A stretch of 64,000 bases of DNA from DATCLS01 sp035296625 (lineage in GTDB: Bacteria > Actinomycetota > Acidimicrobiia > Acidimicrobiales > VFJN01). Both the position numbers and the translations under genes were made by a program. The stretch is taken from contig DATHAO010000023.1 of NCBI GenBank assembly GCA_035296625.1, positions 1 to 64,000 of the forward strand, in the 5' to 3' direction. Under the pieces are notes generated by a model that saw nothing but the letters and a program-made list of their open reading frames with translations, had not been told where the DNA came from and searched no databases. This document shows, piece by piece, positions 17,601 through 27,357 of this stretch. Every line of letters starts with the position of its first letter. Position 1 is the stretch's first letter.

Positions 17601-18121
17601 TCCAGCTGATCATCGACCAGGAGTGGGGCCCGTCCCGCAACGAGAACCCCAACCAGGGCAGCTTCGTGCTCGACCAGCTCACCGACCTGGTCGAGGAGGC
17701 CGTGCTGGCCGAGTTCGACCGCCTCACCGAGCGGGGTGGCGTGCTCGGGGCCATGGAGACCGGCTACCAGCGCGGCCGCATCCAGGACGAGTCCATGCTC
17801 TACGAGCGGCGGAAGCACGACGGCTCGCTGCCGATCGTCGGGGTGAACACGTTCCGCAACCCCGGGGGCGAGGCCGCCCCGCCGGTGGTCGAGCTGGCCC
17901 GGTCCACCGACGACGAGAAGCGCAGTCAGCTGCGGCGGGTCGCCGACTTCCAGGCCCGCCACGCCGCCGAGCGCCCCGCCGCCCTCGACCGCCTGCGGGC
18001 CGCCGCGCTCGCCGGCGACAACCTGTTCGCCGTCCTCATGGACGCGGTGCGCCATTGCTCGCTCGGCGAGATCACCGACGCCCTGTTCGAGGTGGGCGGC
18101 CGCTACCGGCGCAACGTCTGA
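14693..18121 (+). CDS. icmF: Fused isobutyryl-CoA mutase (B12 domain, G-protein chaperone and mutase in one chain)
   Basis: The 1142-residue protein has an N-terminal B12-binding domain (SLFDGHDAAINIMRR, Asp37/His39), a MeaB-like GTPase (P-loop GTGGSGKS at 216-223; NKFD at 357-360), and a TIM-barrel mutase from about 560, with PYTAGVFALRRENERPARMFAGEGDPFRTNRRFH and DQGQNTCIFSTEFALGMM. The Phe in AGVF fits isobutyryl/butyryl-CoA rather than methylmalonyl-CoA. It interconverts isobutyryl-CoA and n-butyryl-CoA with adenosylcobalamin, and the fused GTPase protects and loads the cofactor. It is a little longer than usual because of an Ala/Gly/Asp linker at about 503-545. The GGAGGTGGC site sets the ATG. 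Confidence 0.96.
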   Translation: MTSVVDRVQPREPGAEADSLHRPRHPVRFVTAASLFDGHDAAINIMRRILQAQGAEVVHLGHDRSVDEVVRAAVQEDVQGVAVSSYQGGHVEYFRYLVDRLRAEGRGDVKVYGGGGGVIVPSEIEALHAYGVARIFSPEDGQALGLPGMINTMIAACDVDLAADLPAGLEALAAGDEVALARTITGLEQGRLAPDRLAELHALAATRTVPVLGVTGTGGSGKSSLNDELVRRFRLDTGDRLRIALIAVDPTRRRGGGALLGDRIRMNAIDGRGTTFRSLATRGAGVVVPPALDDIVAAAKVAGADLVVVETPGIGQGDAAIVDHVDVALYVMTPEFGAASQLEKIDMLDFADVVAINKFDRRGAADARREVGRQMARNAGVFGAGPDDMPVFGTVASRVNDDGVTALYQELRRRLADHGLTVGGGAATGPADGVLDPAGWPHTGGALPAVDVRASTADTAIVPPSRVRYLAEAAGAVRTHHRRVEEQVAAARERQQVRAVRALLAAGGDGGGDGAAAGDAVAAGVTAPAPDVDRGSVGADDRLAQLEAAAEARLDPESRALLDDWPATEAAYAADELVVTVRDREVRTSLASESLSGTRLPRVALPRFGDEGELLRFLRRENLPGRFPYTAGVFALRRENERPARMFAGEGDPFRTNRRFHLLAKGQPATRLSTAFDSVTLYGRDPAERPDIYGKVGNAGVSVATLDDMAALFDGIDLCDPTTSVSMTINGPAPTILAMFLCTAIDQRLDRARAERGRDLTDAEAAEVTAWVLANVRGTVQADILKEDQGQNTCIFSTEFALGMMADVQAWFVEHRVRNFYSVSISGYHIAEAGANPISQLAFTLANGLTYVEAYRARGMDVDDFAPNLSFFFSHGMDPEYSVLGRVARRIWAIAMRDLYGANERSQKLKYHVQTSGRSLHAQEMAFNDVRTTLQALIAVQDNANSLHTNAYDEAVTTPTAESVRRALAIQLIIDQEWGPSRNENPNQGSFVLDQLTDLVEEAVLAEFDRLTERGGVLGAMETGYQRGRIQDESMLYERRKHDGSLPIVGVNTFRNPGGEAAPPVVELARSTDDEKRSQLRRVADFQARHAAERPAALDRLRAAALAGDNLFAVLMDAVRHCSLGEITDALFEVGGRYRRNV

Positions 18122-18125
18122 ACAG

Positions 18126-18799
18126 GCCTCCACCGGGTACAGCCTCGGCCAGGTCACCAGCCCGGGCACCAGCCCCGCGACGGCGTGCTCGCGCAGGTGC
18201 GGCAGGTGCGCCCGCTCGTCGAGCTGCGCACGCCGTTCGAGGTCAGATTCGATGCCATCGACGCGGCCGACCGCGGTGCCCCCGATGCCGACTGGCAGGG
18301 CGTGATCAACGCCGCGCAGCGCGCCGCGCTCGCGGAGGACACGGCGATCTTCTACGGCTACGACGACGCTGGCATCACCGGTCTCGTGCCGTCGTCCGTG
18401 CACGAGCCGATCCTCATCGGGGAGGACTACGACGACTACCCGGGCTACGTGGCCCGCGCCGTGTCACGGCTGCGTGTCGCCGGCGTCGAAGGCCCCTACG
18501 CGATCGCGCTCGGGCCCCGCTGCTACACGGGCGTGGTCGAGACGACCGAGAACGGCGGTTACCCGGTCTTCGAGCACCTGAAGACCATCCTCGGCGGGCC
18601 GGTGCTCTGGGCCCCCGGCGTCGACGGCGCGGTCGTCGTCAGCCAGCGCGGCGGCGACTACGAGATGGTTCTGGGCCAGGACATGTCGATCGGCTACCGG
18701 TCCCACACGCTCGAGGCCGTGCAGCTGTACCTCGAGGAGAGCCTGACGTTGGTCGTGCTCGACGACCGCGCCGCCATCGGGCTCGTCTACCCGAGCTGA
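18126..18799 (+). pseudogene. Encapsulin (linocin-type shell protein) remnant, 5'-truncated and frameshifted
   Basis: From about 18185 the frame reads VLAQVRQVRPLVELRTPFEV, AALAEDTAIFYGYDDAGITGL, GVEGPYAIALGPRCYTGVVETTENGGYPVFEHL, GPVLWAPGVDGAVVVSQRGGDYEMVLGQDMSIGYRSHTLEAVQLYLEESLTL, which matches family 1 encapsulins of the HK97 fold. Intact shells are about 265 residues. Here the N-terminal 50-60 residues are absent, because icmF's stop lies 4 bases away. GYSLGQVTSPGTSP at 18126-18176 is in another frame, one base out. No start with a ribosome site exists. No cargo protein gene is adjacent. Confidence 0.75.
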
Positions 18800-18888
18800 C
18801 CCGTCCGGCCGCGGGCGTCGCGACGGCATCCGTGGGACGGCGCCGGCGTGCGGCTCGGGCCACGGCGACGCGTGGCGGCCGGGCCGCG

Positions 18889-18894
18889 TACCGT
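18889..18894 (+). promoter_or_regulatory. -10 element TACCGT of a leaderless promoter
   Basis: TACCGT ends 8 bases before the VOC gene ATG at 18903, and no ribosome site is present. The same hexamer with the same gap precedes the kinase genes at 36251 and 44923. Confidence 0.5.
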
Positions 18895-18902
18895 CGGGAC
18901 CG

Positions 18903-19352
18903 ATGCTGACCTCACCGCGCTGGACCCACGTCGCGCTGCCGGCGCACGACCTCGACGCCTCTGTCGACTGGTACCGCCGCTACACGCCGCTCGTGGTCGT
19001 CGACCGGCGCGAGGACGCGGACGGCCAGACGGCCTGGCTGGCGCACGAGGGCCAGGTCGAGAACCCATTCGTGCTGGTCCTCGTCATGTTCTTCCGCGAC
19101 CGCGGTACGCGCCAGCCCCAGCTAGGGCCGTTCGCCCACCTGGGCATCGAGATGCCGACCAGGGCGGATGTGGACCGTCTCGCCGACGCCGCCCGGGCCG
19201 AGGGCTGCCTGCACTGGGAGCCCGCCGACATGGGACCCCCGGTCGGCTACGTGTGCGCGCTGGAGGACCCCGACGGCAACGTCGTCGAGATCAGCCACGA
19301 CCAGGGCGTGTACGCCACCGTCGAGCGCCTGTGGGGCGGCGGAACGTCCTGA
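18903..19352 (+). CDS. VOC-family (glyoxalase/bleomycin-resistance-like) protein
   Basis: The 149-residue protein begins WTHVALPAHDLDASVDWYRRYTPLVVVDRR and ends YVCALEDPDGNVVEISHDQGVYATV, the paired beta-alpha-beta modules of vicinal-oxygen-chelate enzymes. His8, His in FAHLGIEMP and Glu in VVEISH are plausible metal ligands. The substrate is not readable. Transcription is probably leaderless. Confidence 0.85.
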   Translation: MLTSPRWTHVALPAHDLDASVDWYRRYTPLVVVDRREDADGQTAWLAHEGQVENPFVLVLVMFFRDRGTRQPQLGPFAHLGIEMPTRADVDRLADAARAEGCLHWEPADMGPPVGYVCALEDPDGNVVEISHDQGVYATVERLWGGGTS

Positions 19353-19400
19353 TCGCGGTCGGCGGGGTTTCCCGGGCGGCCGCACGGGAAGACGCGCGCC

Positions 19401-19778
19401 ATGCCCACCAAGAAGGAAGACCTGCCGGGCACGATCAAGCGGTCGCCGCCCAAGGCGCAGCGCACCTACGCCGAGACCCTCGACTCCGCGCACGACCAGT
19501 ACGACAGCGAGGAACGGGCGCACCGCACTGCCTTCTCGGCGCTGAAGCACAGCTTCGAGAAGGTGGGCGACCATTGGGAGCCCAAGGACCACAAGGGCCC
19601 TTCCGACGCCCACGCCAAGGGTGGCCGCGACGACCGCAGGCCCACCGCCGGCGGGGTCGATGTCGAGGGCCACACCAAGGACGAGCTCATGGAGCGCGCC
19701 CGCAAGCTGGGCGTGAAGGGCCGCTCGTCGATGTCCAAGGCCGAGCTCGGTCGGGCCATCGCCCGGAAGCAGGACTGA
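19401..19778 (+). CDS. ChaB-family protein with Rho N-terminal-like (SAP) tail
   Basis: The 125-residue basic protein starts MPTKKEDLPGTIKRSPPKAQRTYAETLDSAHDQY, the ChaB fold, and ends HTKDELMERARKLGVKGRSSMSKAELGRAIARKQD, a Rho-N/SAP-like helix-extended-helix motif. A Lys/Asp/His-rich linker joins them. ChaB is historically linked to cation transport, but in actinomycetes this two-part form is simply conserved. Nucleic-acid binding by the tail is plausible. A GGGAAG site lies 12 bases before ATG. Confidence 0.85.
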   Translation: MPTKKEDLPGTIKRSPPKAQRTYAETLDSAHDQYDSEERAHRTAFSALKHSFEKVGDHWEPKDHKGPSDAHAKGGRDDRRPTAGGVDVEGHTKDELMERARKLGVKGRSSMSKAELGRAIARKQD

Positions 19779-19833
19779 GCGGCCACACGTAGGACCGAGC
19801 GGCCCCGCCAAGCCGTCCGGTCTGCCACCCCCC

Positions 19834-20850
19834 ATGGCCCTCGTCACCGTCGTCATCGCCACGCGCGACCGCCGCGTCGAGTTGCTCCGCACGCTCGATC
19901 GGCTCGCGGCGCTGCCGGAGCGGCCGCCGGTCGTCGTCGTCGACAACGGGTCGAGCGACGGGAGCCCGGACGCCGTGCGCGCCGCTCACCCCGCGGTGCG
20001 CGTGGTGGAGCTGGGCACCAACCGGGGCGCCCCCGCCCGCAACGTGGGTGTTGACGCCGCTGCGACGCCGTACGTGGCGTTCGCCGACGACGATTCGTGG
20101 TGGGCTCCCGGCTCCCTGGCCCGGGCGGCCGAGCTCTTCGCCGGTCACCCCCGCCTGGCCGTCATCGCCGCGCGCATCCTCGTCGGGCCCGAGGAGCGGC
20201 TCGACCGCGTGTGCACCGAGATGGCCGCCAGCCCGCTCACGCCGCCCCCGGGCATCGCCCTGCCCGGCCCGCCGGTGCTCGGGTTCGTGGCATGCGGGGC
20301 GCTCGTGCGCCGCGCCGCGTTCCTCGAGGTCGGCGGCTTCGACGACGTCGTGTTCTTCTTCGGCGAGGAGCAGCGCGTGGCGCTGGACCTCGACCGCGCC
20401 GGCTGGCACCTCGCCTACGTCGAGGACGTAGTCGCCCACCACTACCCCTCTTCCCAACGCGTGCCGGCCGCTCGCCGGGCGCTCGCCGTTCGCAACGACC
20501 TGCTCACGACCTGGATGCGCCGGCCGCTGCGTCCCGCGCTGGCCCGGACGGCCAGGGCCCTCCGCCGGGCCGTGCGCGAGCCCGCCCAGCGCGCGGGCCT
20601 CGCCCAGGCCGCGCCCCGGCTGCGCGCGGCGCTGGCCGAGCGCCGCCCGGTCCCGGCGGCGCTCGAGCGGCGCGTCCGCCTGCTCGAGGCCTCGTCGGCG
20701 CCGGCTCGGTTGCCGGACGGCCAGCGGGGAAGCGATCAGCCCCCGATCCACGACGACCTGCACGGGAGGGCCGATGGACCGCACGAGCGACAAGCACTCG
20801 CCACGGGTCGACGAGCAGCTGCAGCACGAGGAACAGGGATTCGTCCGTGA
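19834..20850 (+). CDS. Family 2 glycosyltransferase
   Basis: The 338-residue GT-A protein has LVTVVIATRDRRVELLRTLDRL, VVVVDNGSSDGSPDAV (UDP-sugar site), RNVGVDAAATPYVAFADDDSWW (catalytic DDD) and a GFDDVVFFFGEEQRVALDLDRAGW acceptor region. No membrane segments are seen, so it is cytosolic or peripheral. After about residue 240 the chain is Arg/Ala-rich and overlaps the next gene by 77 bases, so the useful fold ends before that. The donor is unknown. Confidence 0.82.
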   Translation: MALVTVVIATRDRRVELLRTLDRLAALPERPPVVVVDNGSSDGSPDAVRAAHPAVRVVELGTNRGAPARNVGVDAAATPYVAFADDDSWWAPGSLARAAELFAGHPRLAVIAARILVGPEERLDRVCTEMAASPLTPPPGIALPGPPVLGFVACGALVRRAAFLEVGGFDDVVFFFGEEQRVALDLDRAGWHLAYVEDVVAHHYPSSQRVPAARRALAVRNDLLTTWMRRPLRPALARTARALRRAVREPAQRAGLAQAAPRLRAALAERRPVPAALERRVRLLEASSAPARLPDGQRGSDQPPIHDDLHGRADGPHERQALATGRRAAAARGTGIRP

Positions 20851-21181
20851 CGACCGCGACGAGGGGCGCGACGAGCGCCGCCGGACCGAGGCGCCCGGGC
20901 CGGACGAGGGGGGCGTCGGAAGCCGCCCGGAGGTGCACGAGGAACGCTTCGGCGCCCCGCCCCTCGACGAGGTCGAGGATCGCGCGATGGTCGCCGCCGT
21001 GTTCCGGCCGTCGCTGTTCCCGGCCCACCGCGACCAGCTGGTCGACGCGGCGCGCGCCGAGTTCGCCGATGAGGTGTTCCTGGCCGACCTCATGGCGGTT
21101 CCCGACCGCCTCTACGACACGCCCACCGACGTCTACGAGGCGGTGGTGGCGGTCCGGCGGCAGCGGGCCGGCGGCCCATGA
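20774..21181 (+). CDS. DUF2795-domain protein
   Basis: The 135-residue protein has a highly charged N-terminal half (DERRRTEAPGPDEGG) and a C-terminal domain FPAHRDQLVDAARAEFADEVFLADLMAVPDRLYDTPTDVYEAV, typical of DUF2795. GGGAGGG precedes its ATG. It is translationally coupled to the next gene by an ATGA overlap. The function of the family is unknown to me. Confidence 0.75.
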   Translation: MDRTSDKHSPRVDEQLQHEEQGFVRDDRDEGRDERRRTEAPGPDEGGVGSRPEVHEERFGAPPLDEVEDRAMVAAVFRPSLFPAHRDQLVDAARAEFADEVFLADLMAVPDRLYDTPTDVYEAVVAVRRQRAGGP

Positions 21182-22020
21182 CCGGCGACCGGTTCCGCGA
21201 TCGTGAGGACGCCGGGACGCAGCTGGCCGAGCTCGTCGCCGACCTGGAGCCCTACGACCCGGTCGTGCTCGCCCTGCCCCGGGGCGGCGTGGCCGTCGGT
21301 GCGGCCGTGGCGCGCCGGCTCGGCGCGCCGCTCGACGTCGTCGTCGCCCGCAAGGTCGGCGCGCCCGGCCAGCCCGAGTTGGGCATCGGGGCGGTGGCCG
21401 AGGACGGCGCGGTGGTCGTCGACCGGTCAGCCACCACCGCGTTGGGAATCGACGACGAGCGCGTCGCCACCCTCGTCCGGCGCACGCGCCGGGAGGTGGC
21501 CCGACGCGTGGCCCTCTACCGGGGCGACCGGCCCGTGCCCCCGCTCGACGGCCGGGATGCTGTGCTGGTCGACGACGGCCTGGCTACGGGTGTGACCGCC
21601 GCGGCCGCACTGCACGCCGTGCGGGCCCACCGCCCGCGCAGGCTCGTGCTGGCCGTGCCGGTGACGGCACCCGACACCGCCGACCGCCTCGCCGAGCTGT
21701 GCGACGCCGTCGTCTACCTGTGCGCTCCCGAGTACTTCCGGGCGGTGGGCGCCTGGTATGACGACTTCACCCAGGTCACTGACGCCGAGGTGCTCGAGCT
21801 GCTGGCCGAGGCGGACGACCTCGACGGTCAGGGCCATGCAAGGCGCGAGCCGCCCGACGGTCACCGCGATGCGACGGACGAGCCCCCCGACGGTCACGGT
21901 CTCACCTCGGATGGCCCCCCGGCCGACGGCCCGGCCGGCACCACCGACCGGATCACGGCCGCGGACCCCGCCGAGGGCGCGGACGCCGTGGCGGAGGCGG
22001 GGACCCCCGAGCCGGCCTAG
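21178..22020 (+). CDS. Type I phosphoribosyltransferase-domain protein
   Basis: The 280-residue protein has LALPRGGVAVGAAVARRLGAPLDVVVARKVGAPGQPELGIGAVAEDG and the PRPP loop DAVLVDDGLATGVTAAAALHAVRA (about 126-149), as in stand-alone phosphoribosyltransferases related to ComF/Apt. After about 220 the chain is disordered, with repeats of EPPDGH. The stop codon TAG at 22018-22020 overlaps the stop codon of the convergent response regulator. The substrate base is unknown. Confidence 0.85.
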   Translation: MTGDRFRDREDAGTQLAELVADLEPYDPVVLALPRGGVAVGAAVARRLGAPLDVVVARKVGAPGQPELGIGAVAEDGAVVVDRSATTALGIDDERVATLVRRTRREVARRVALYRGDRPVPPLDGRDAVLVDDGLATGVTAAAALHAVRAHRPRRLVLAVPVTAPDTADRLAELCDAVVYLCAPEYFRAVGAWYDDFTQVTDAEVLELLAEADDLDGQGHARREPPDGHRDATDEPPDGHGLTSDGPPADGPAGTTDRITAADPAEGADAVAEAGTPEPA

Positions 22021-22455
22021 GCGGGCGGCAGACGCACCACGGAGATGAAGAAGTCGTCGATCTGGCGGATCACGTCGACGAAGCGGTCGAAGTCGACCGG
22101 CTTGGTGATGTACGCGTTGGCGTGCAGGTCGTAGCTGCGCAGGACGTCCTCGTCCGCGGCCGAGGTGGTCAGCACGATCACCGGGATCCGCCGCAGGTCG
22201 GCGTCGTTCTTGACCTCCTCGAGGACCTGCCGCCCATCCTTCTTGGGCAGGTTCAGGTCGAGGAGGACGAGGTCGGGCCGTGTCGCGTCGCTGTGGGGCC
22301 CCTCCTGGCGGAGGTACTCGACGGCCTCGACGCCGTCGCCCACGACGCTGAGCCGGTTGATGACCTTGCCCTCGTCGAGGGCCTCGCGGGTCATGAGCAC
22401 GTCGCCCTCGTCGTCCTCGACGAGCAGGACCTCGATCGGGCGGACGGGATCCGCC

Positions 22456-22469
<14 letters not shown>
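22017..22469 (-). CDS. Single-domain (Rcp1-type) response regulator
   Basis: The 150-residue CheY-like protein has acidic pocket VEDDEGD (19-23), phospho-acceptor Asp71 in LVLLDLNLPKKDG, Thr in VLTTSAADED and Lys in AYITKPVD. The long loop and HANAYITKPVDFDRF match Rcp1-like receivers that pair with CHASE3 or phytochrome kinases. It overlaps the kinase gene by 14 bases and is last in the operon, with no output domain of its own. Confidence 0.9.
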
Positions 22470-24031
<1,562 letters not shown>

Positions 24032-24039
<8 letters not shown>

Positions 24040-25279
24040 GGTCGTCGACGCGGACGAGGCAGAGGGCGACGTCGTCCCCGAGCGGTCCCCCGTTGCGCCG
24101 CTGGGCCTCGGCCAGGAGCCCGTCGAGCAGCCCGTCGGGCGAGGTCCCCAGGCGGTGGAAGTCGTCGATGATCGGCAGCAGGGCCTCGACGCCGAGGCGG
24201 GTGGTGGCGGTCGGCGAGGCCCAGCCCTCGATCAGGCCGTCGGTGTAGAGGAGCAGCGCGGCGCCGGGGTGCAGCGGCACGGTCACCGGGTGCCACTTGG
24301 GATGGGGCAGCACGCCCAGGAGCGAGCCGTACTCGGCGTCGCCCACGATCCGGCTGCGGTCGCTCACGATGATGGGCGGCGGGTGGCCGGCGAGCACGAG
24401 GGTCGCGGTCGTCCGGTCGGCGGCGACGGCCACTGTGCAGACGGTGGCGAATGTGATCGTGTCCCACTCCGTCCGGATGAACCGGTCGACCGTGTCGATG
24501 ACGCGCATCTGGTCGAGGCCGGCGAGGGTCAGGGCCCGCCAGGCGCTGCGCAGGCGGGCGGCGAGCGCCGCCTCATCGGGGCCGTGGCCGGCGACGTCGC
24601 CGATCAGAACGTGGATCTCGTCGCCGGGCACCTCGATGGCGTCGTAGAAGTCGCCGCCCAGGTCGGAGCCCTCGCGCCGGGCCCGGTAGCGCAGCGTCAC
24701 GCTCACGTCGTCGGACCGGATCACCGGCGTCGGCGTCAGCGCCCGCTCGACCCGGGTGTTCTCGGCCCGGCGGCGCTCGGCCTCGAACAGGTCGCGGCTG
24801 AGCCGTGCTGCACGCTGGCGCTCGACGGCGTAGCGCACGGACCGCGCCAGGAGCTGGTCGTCGACGCGGCCCTTGACGAGGTAGTCCTGGGCGCCGGCCA
24901 CGACCGAGCTGACGCCGAGGCGCTCGCTGTCGGCCCCGGTCAGCACGACGACTGCCGTGTCGGGAGCCGCGCCGGTGAGGGCCTCGACGCCCTGGGTGCC
25001 GTGGTTGTCGGGCAGGCCCACATCGAGCAGGACGCATTCGACGTCGCCCGCGCGGACCAGGGCGTCCGCCAGGGTGGCCACCCGCTCGACGAGCACGCCG
25101 GGCAACCCGTCGGCGAGCAGCTCGCGCACGAGGAGCGCATCGCCGTCGTCGTCCTCGACGATCAGCAACCGCCACCCCGTGGTGGTCTGGAACGCGCCGA
25201 CCGGGGCCGCCCCTCCGGAGACCGGCGGGGCGCCGCCGGGCGCGACGGGACGCCCGGTCAAGCCGTTCTCAGGCGTCAT
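24032..25279 (-). CDS. Receiver-SpoIIE (PP2C) serine phosphatase
   Basis: The 415-residue protein has an N-terminal receiver (LLIVEDDDGDALLVRELL; acceptor Asp86 in CVLLDVGLPDNHG) joined by a coiled coil to a PP2C/SpoIIE phosphatase with REGSDLGGDFYDA, VLIGDVAGHGPDEAALAARL and TDGLIEGW metal-binding acids. Such proteins dephosphorylate anti-anti-sigma factors (RsbU/RsbP logic), linking a kinase signal to a general stress response. It is first of three overlapping genes. No anti-sigma or anti-anti-sigma gene is visible nearby. Confidence 0.9.
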
Positions 25280-25464
25280 GCGCGGCCGGGCACCAATGCG
25301 GCGCGGAGGCGGGATCCCGCACGACCGGAGGCCCGGATCGGCGGTTCACGACGGACAAGGGTCATGATGGGATGCGGTGGGAGCGCTCGGGCATGCGGCG
25401 GGTGGCCCCTGGACGGAACCGGTTGCAGGATCCTCTCATGGCGATGCGCAGTTGCACATACCCC

Positions 25465-25483
25465 ATCGAACGTAGTGTTCGAT
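25465..25483. promoter_or_regulatory. Inverted repeat ATCGAAC-N5-GTTCGAT
   Basis: Perfect 7-bp arms flank GTAGT in the divergent region between the phosphatase operon and the LuxR-type regulator. The overlapping GATAAC at 25481 may be a -10 box. It resembles an actinobacterial LexA box, but that has a 4-base spacer, so another repressor or the regulator itself is likelier. Confidence 0.55.
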
Positions 25484-25566
25484 AACCCGTTTGCGCTTCG
25501 TTCTACCGGCTCGCAGGGCGGGTAGGTGTGGGGCCACGGGGTGGTGACGGCAGAGGAGAGCTCCAG

Positions 25567-26229
25567 ATGACCGACCGGCCGGTCAAGGTCGTGCTGGCGA
25601 ACGATGATCAGATCATCATCGAGGGTCTGCGCGCACTGATCACGGCCCACTCCGACCGGGTGCAGGTCATCGACACCGTCCGCGGCGAGCCCGAGGTGAC
25701 GCTGTCGCGGCAGACCGAGGCCGAGGCCGACGTCCTGCTCATCGACGCGTTCGCCCGCACGGCCGGCGGCATCGACGCGGCCGTGAAGGTGCTCGCCGAG
25801 GATCCGTCGTTCGCCGTCGCCGTGTTCACGGACGCGCAGGACCTCCGGCTCATGCTCCAGGCGCTCCGCGTGGGCGTGCGCGGCTACATCCTCAAGTCGT
25901 CGAGCGCCGACGAGCTCGTCGACGCGATCATCCGCCTCGCCGAGGGCGAGATGGTGCTCGACCCTCGCCTCGCCACCGACGCCGCCCTGCTGGCGGCCCG
26001 GGCCATCGACGTCGGCGAGTGGCCCGGCGCGCACCTCGGACTCACCCGGCGCGAGGCCGAGCTGCTGGCGCTGCTCGGCGAGGGGCTGCCGCCCCGCGAC
26101 GCCGCGCTCCGCATGGCGCTGTCGCCCGAGACGGTCCGGACACACACACGAAACCTGTACCGCAAGCTTGGCGTCAACGACCGGGCCGCGGCCGTGGCGA
26201 TCGCCTGGCGCGAGGGTCTTGTGCGCTGA
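25567..26229 (+). CDS. LuxR/NarL-family response regulator
   Basis: The 220-residue protein has a receiver with VVLANDDQIIIEGLRAL, candidate acceptor Asp60 in VLLIDAFARTAGG (no following MP, so phosphorylation is less certain), GYILKSSSADEL, and a C-terminal LTRREAELLALLGEGLPPRDAALRMALSPETVRTHTRNLYRKLGVNDRAAAVAIAW helix-turn-helix. The ATG follows GGAGAG. It is an orphan, divergent from the kinase-phosphatase operon, which may be its signal source. Confidence 0.87.
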   Translation: MTDRPVKVVLANDDQIIIEGLRALITAHSDRVQVIDTVRGEPEVTLSRQTEAEADVLLIDAFARTAGGIDAAVKVLAEDPSFAVAVFTDAQDLRLMLQALRVGVRGYILKSSSADELVDAIIRLAEGEMVLDPRLATDAALLAARAIDVGEWPGAHLGLTRREAELLALLGEGLPPRDAALRMALSPETVRTHTRNLYRKLGVNDRAAAVAIAWREGLVR

Positions 26230-26251
26230 GGGGCGGCACGACCGCGACCGC

Positions 26252-27343
26252 TCAGGCGCCGAGGACCTGGCGCACCCCCCGGGCGATCTCGACGTCCTCG
26301 CGGGCGGCGACGACCAGCACCCGCACGGACGACGCGGCGGCCGTCACCTCCGCGTCGGGGGTGGCGCCCGCGTCGAGCGCCGGGTCCACGGCCACGCCGA
26401 GGAGTCGGAGCCCGTCGGCGGTCCGGCGGCGCACCACCCCGGCGTTCTCGCCCACGCCGCCGGTGAACACGAGGGCGTCGAGGCCGCCGAGCGCCGCCGC
26501 CATGGCCGCCACCCCCGCACGGAGGCGGTGGACGTAGACGTCGAGCGCCAGGCCGGCGTCGGGGTGCCCCTCGTCGGCCCGCGCCGAGATCGTCCCGACG
26601 TCACCTGTGCCGGCGAGCGCGGTGAGACCGCTGTGGTGCTCGAGCGCGTCACGCAGGTCCTCGGCCGCCAGACCGTGCTCGGTCTGGAGCCACAGCAGCG
26701 CCCCGGGGTCGACCGAGCCCGACCGCGTGGCCATGACGAGGCCCTCGAGCGGCGTGAAGCCCATGGTCGTGTCGACGGATCGGTCGCCGTGCACTGCGGC
26801 GAGCGAGGCGCCGGCGCCGAGGTGACAGGTCACCACGCGGAGCCTCGCGCCCGGCGTCCCGGCCATCTCGTGGGCCCGCCGGGCGGCATACGCGTGCGAC
26901 AGGCCATGGAAGCCGTAGCGCCGCAGGCCCAGGCGGTCGCGCCACTCGCCGGGCACCGCGTAGGTGGCCGCCTCGGGCGGGAGGTGGGCGTGGAACGCGG
27001 TGTCGACACAGGCCACGGCCGGCACCTCGGGGGTGAGCCGGGCGACGAGGTCGGCGGTCCGCAGCGCCGCCGCCTGGTGCAGCGGTGCCAGCGGGACGAG
27101 CGCCTCGAGGTTCCGGCGGGTGGCGTCGTCGAGCCGCGCCGGGCCGGTCACCGCGGTGCCGCCGTGCACGAAGCGGTGGCCGACCGCCTCGAAGTGCCCG
27201 AGTCCCTCGACCGCGCTGCGCAGCCCGTCGGTGTCGAGCTCGTCCGGTGACCCGAGGTCGACCCGGGCCACCACGGCGTCACCGTCGCCGAGCACGCGAA
27301 GCTTGAGGCTGCTCGATCCGGCGTTCACGACGAGGATGCGCAC
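26252..27343 (-). CDS. ackA: Acetate kinase
   Basis: The 363-residue ASKHA-fold enzyme begins VRILVVNAGSSSLKLRVLG (Asn7 and Ser residues of the phosphate site). It has VGHRFVHGG, ACVDTAFHAHLPPEA, RRYGFHGLSHAY, VTCHLGAGASLAAVHGDRSVDTTMGFTPLEGLVMATRSG and VFTGGVGENAGVVR. It makes ATP from acetyl phosphate. It starts 14 bases after the phosphoketolase stop, so both act in one pathway. It is about 35 residues shorter than typical, with short N-lobe loops. Confidence 0.94.
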   Translation of the reverse strand: MRILVVNAGSSSLKLRVLGDGDAVVARVDLGSPDELDTDGLRSAVEGLGHFEAVGHRFVHGGTAVTGPARLDDATRRNLEALVPLAPLHQAAALRTADLVARLTPEVPAVACVDTAFHAHLPPEAATYAVPGEWRDRLGLRRYGFHGLSHAYAARRAHEMAGTPGARLRVVTCHLGAGASLAAVHGDRSVDTTMGFTPLEGLVMATRSGSVDPGALLWLQTEHGLAAEDLRDALEHHSGLTALAGTGDVGTISARADEGHPDAGLALDVYVHRLRAGVAAMAAALGGLDALVFTGGVGENAGVVRRRTADGLRLLGVAVDPALDAGATPDAEVTAAASSVRVLVVAAREDVEIARGVRQVLGA

Positions 27344-27357
27344 CGCGACGTCCCGGC

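Noticed and set aside
14885..18403. Very long open frame (1172 codons) antisense to icmF and the encapsulin remnant
   Set aside because: It mirrors icmF codon bias and is rich in Gly/Val/Arg/Asp with no recognisable domain. Long antisense frames are expected opposite GC-rich genes.
18185..18799. Encapsulin remnant read as an intact 204-residue gene from GTG 18185
   Set aside because: No ribosome site, and the essential N-terminal part of the shell fold would be missing; a matching N-terminal piece lies in another frame just upstream.
25465..25483. Canonical LexA box
   Set aside because: The spacer is five bases instead of four; kept only as an unassigned operator.
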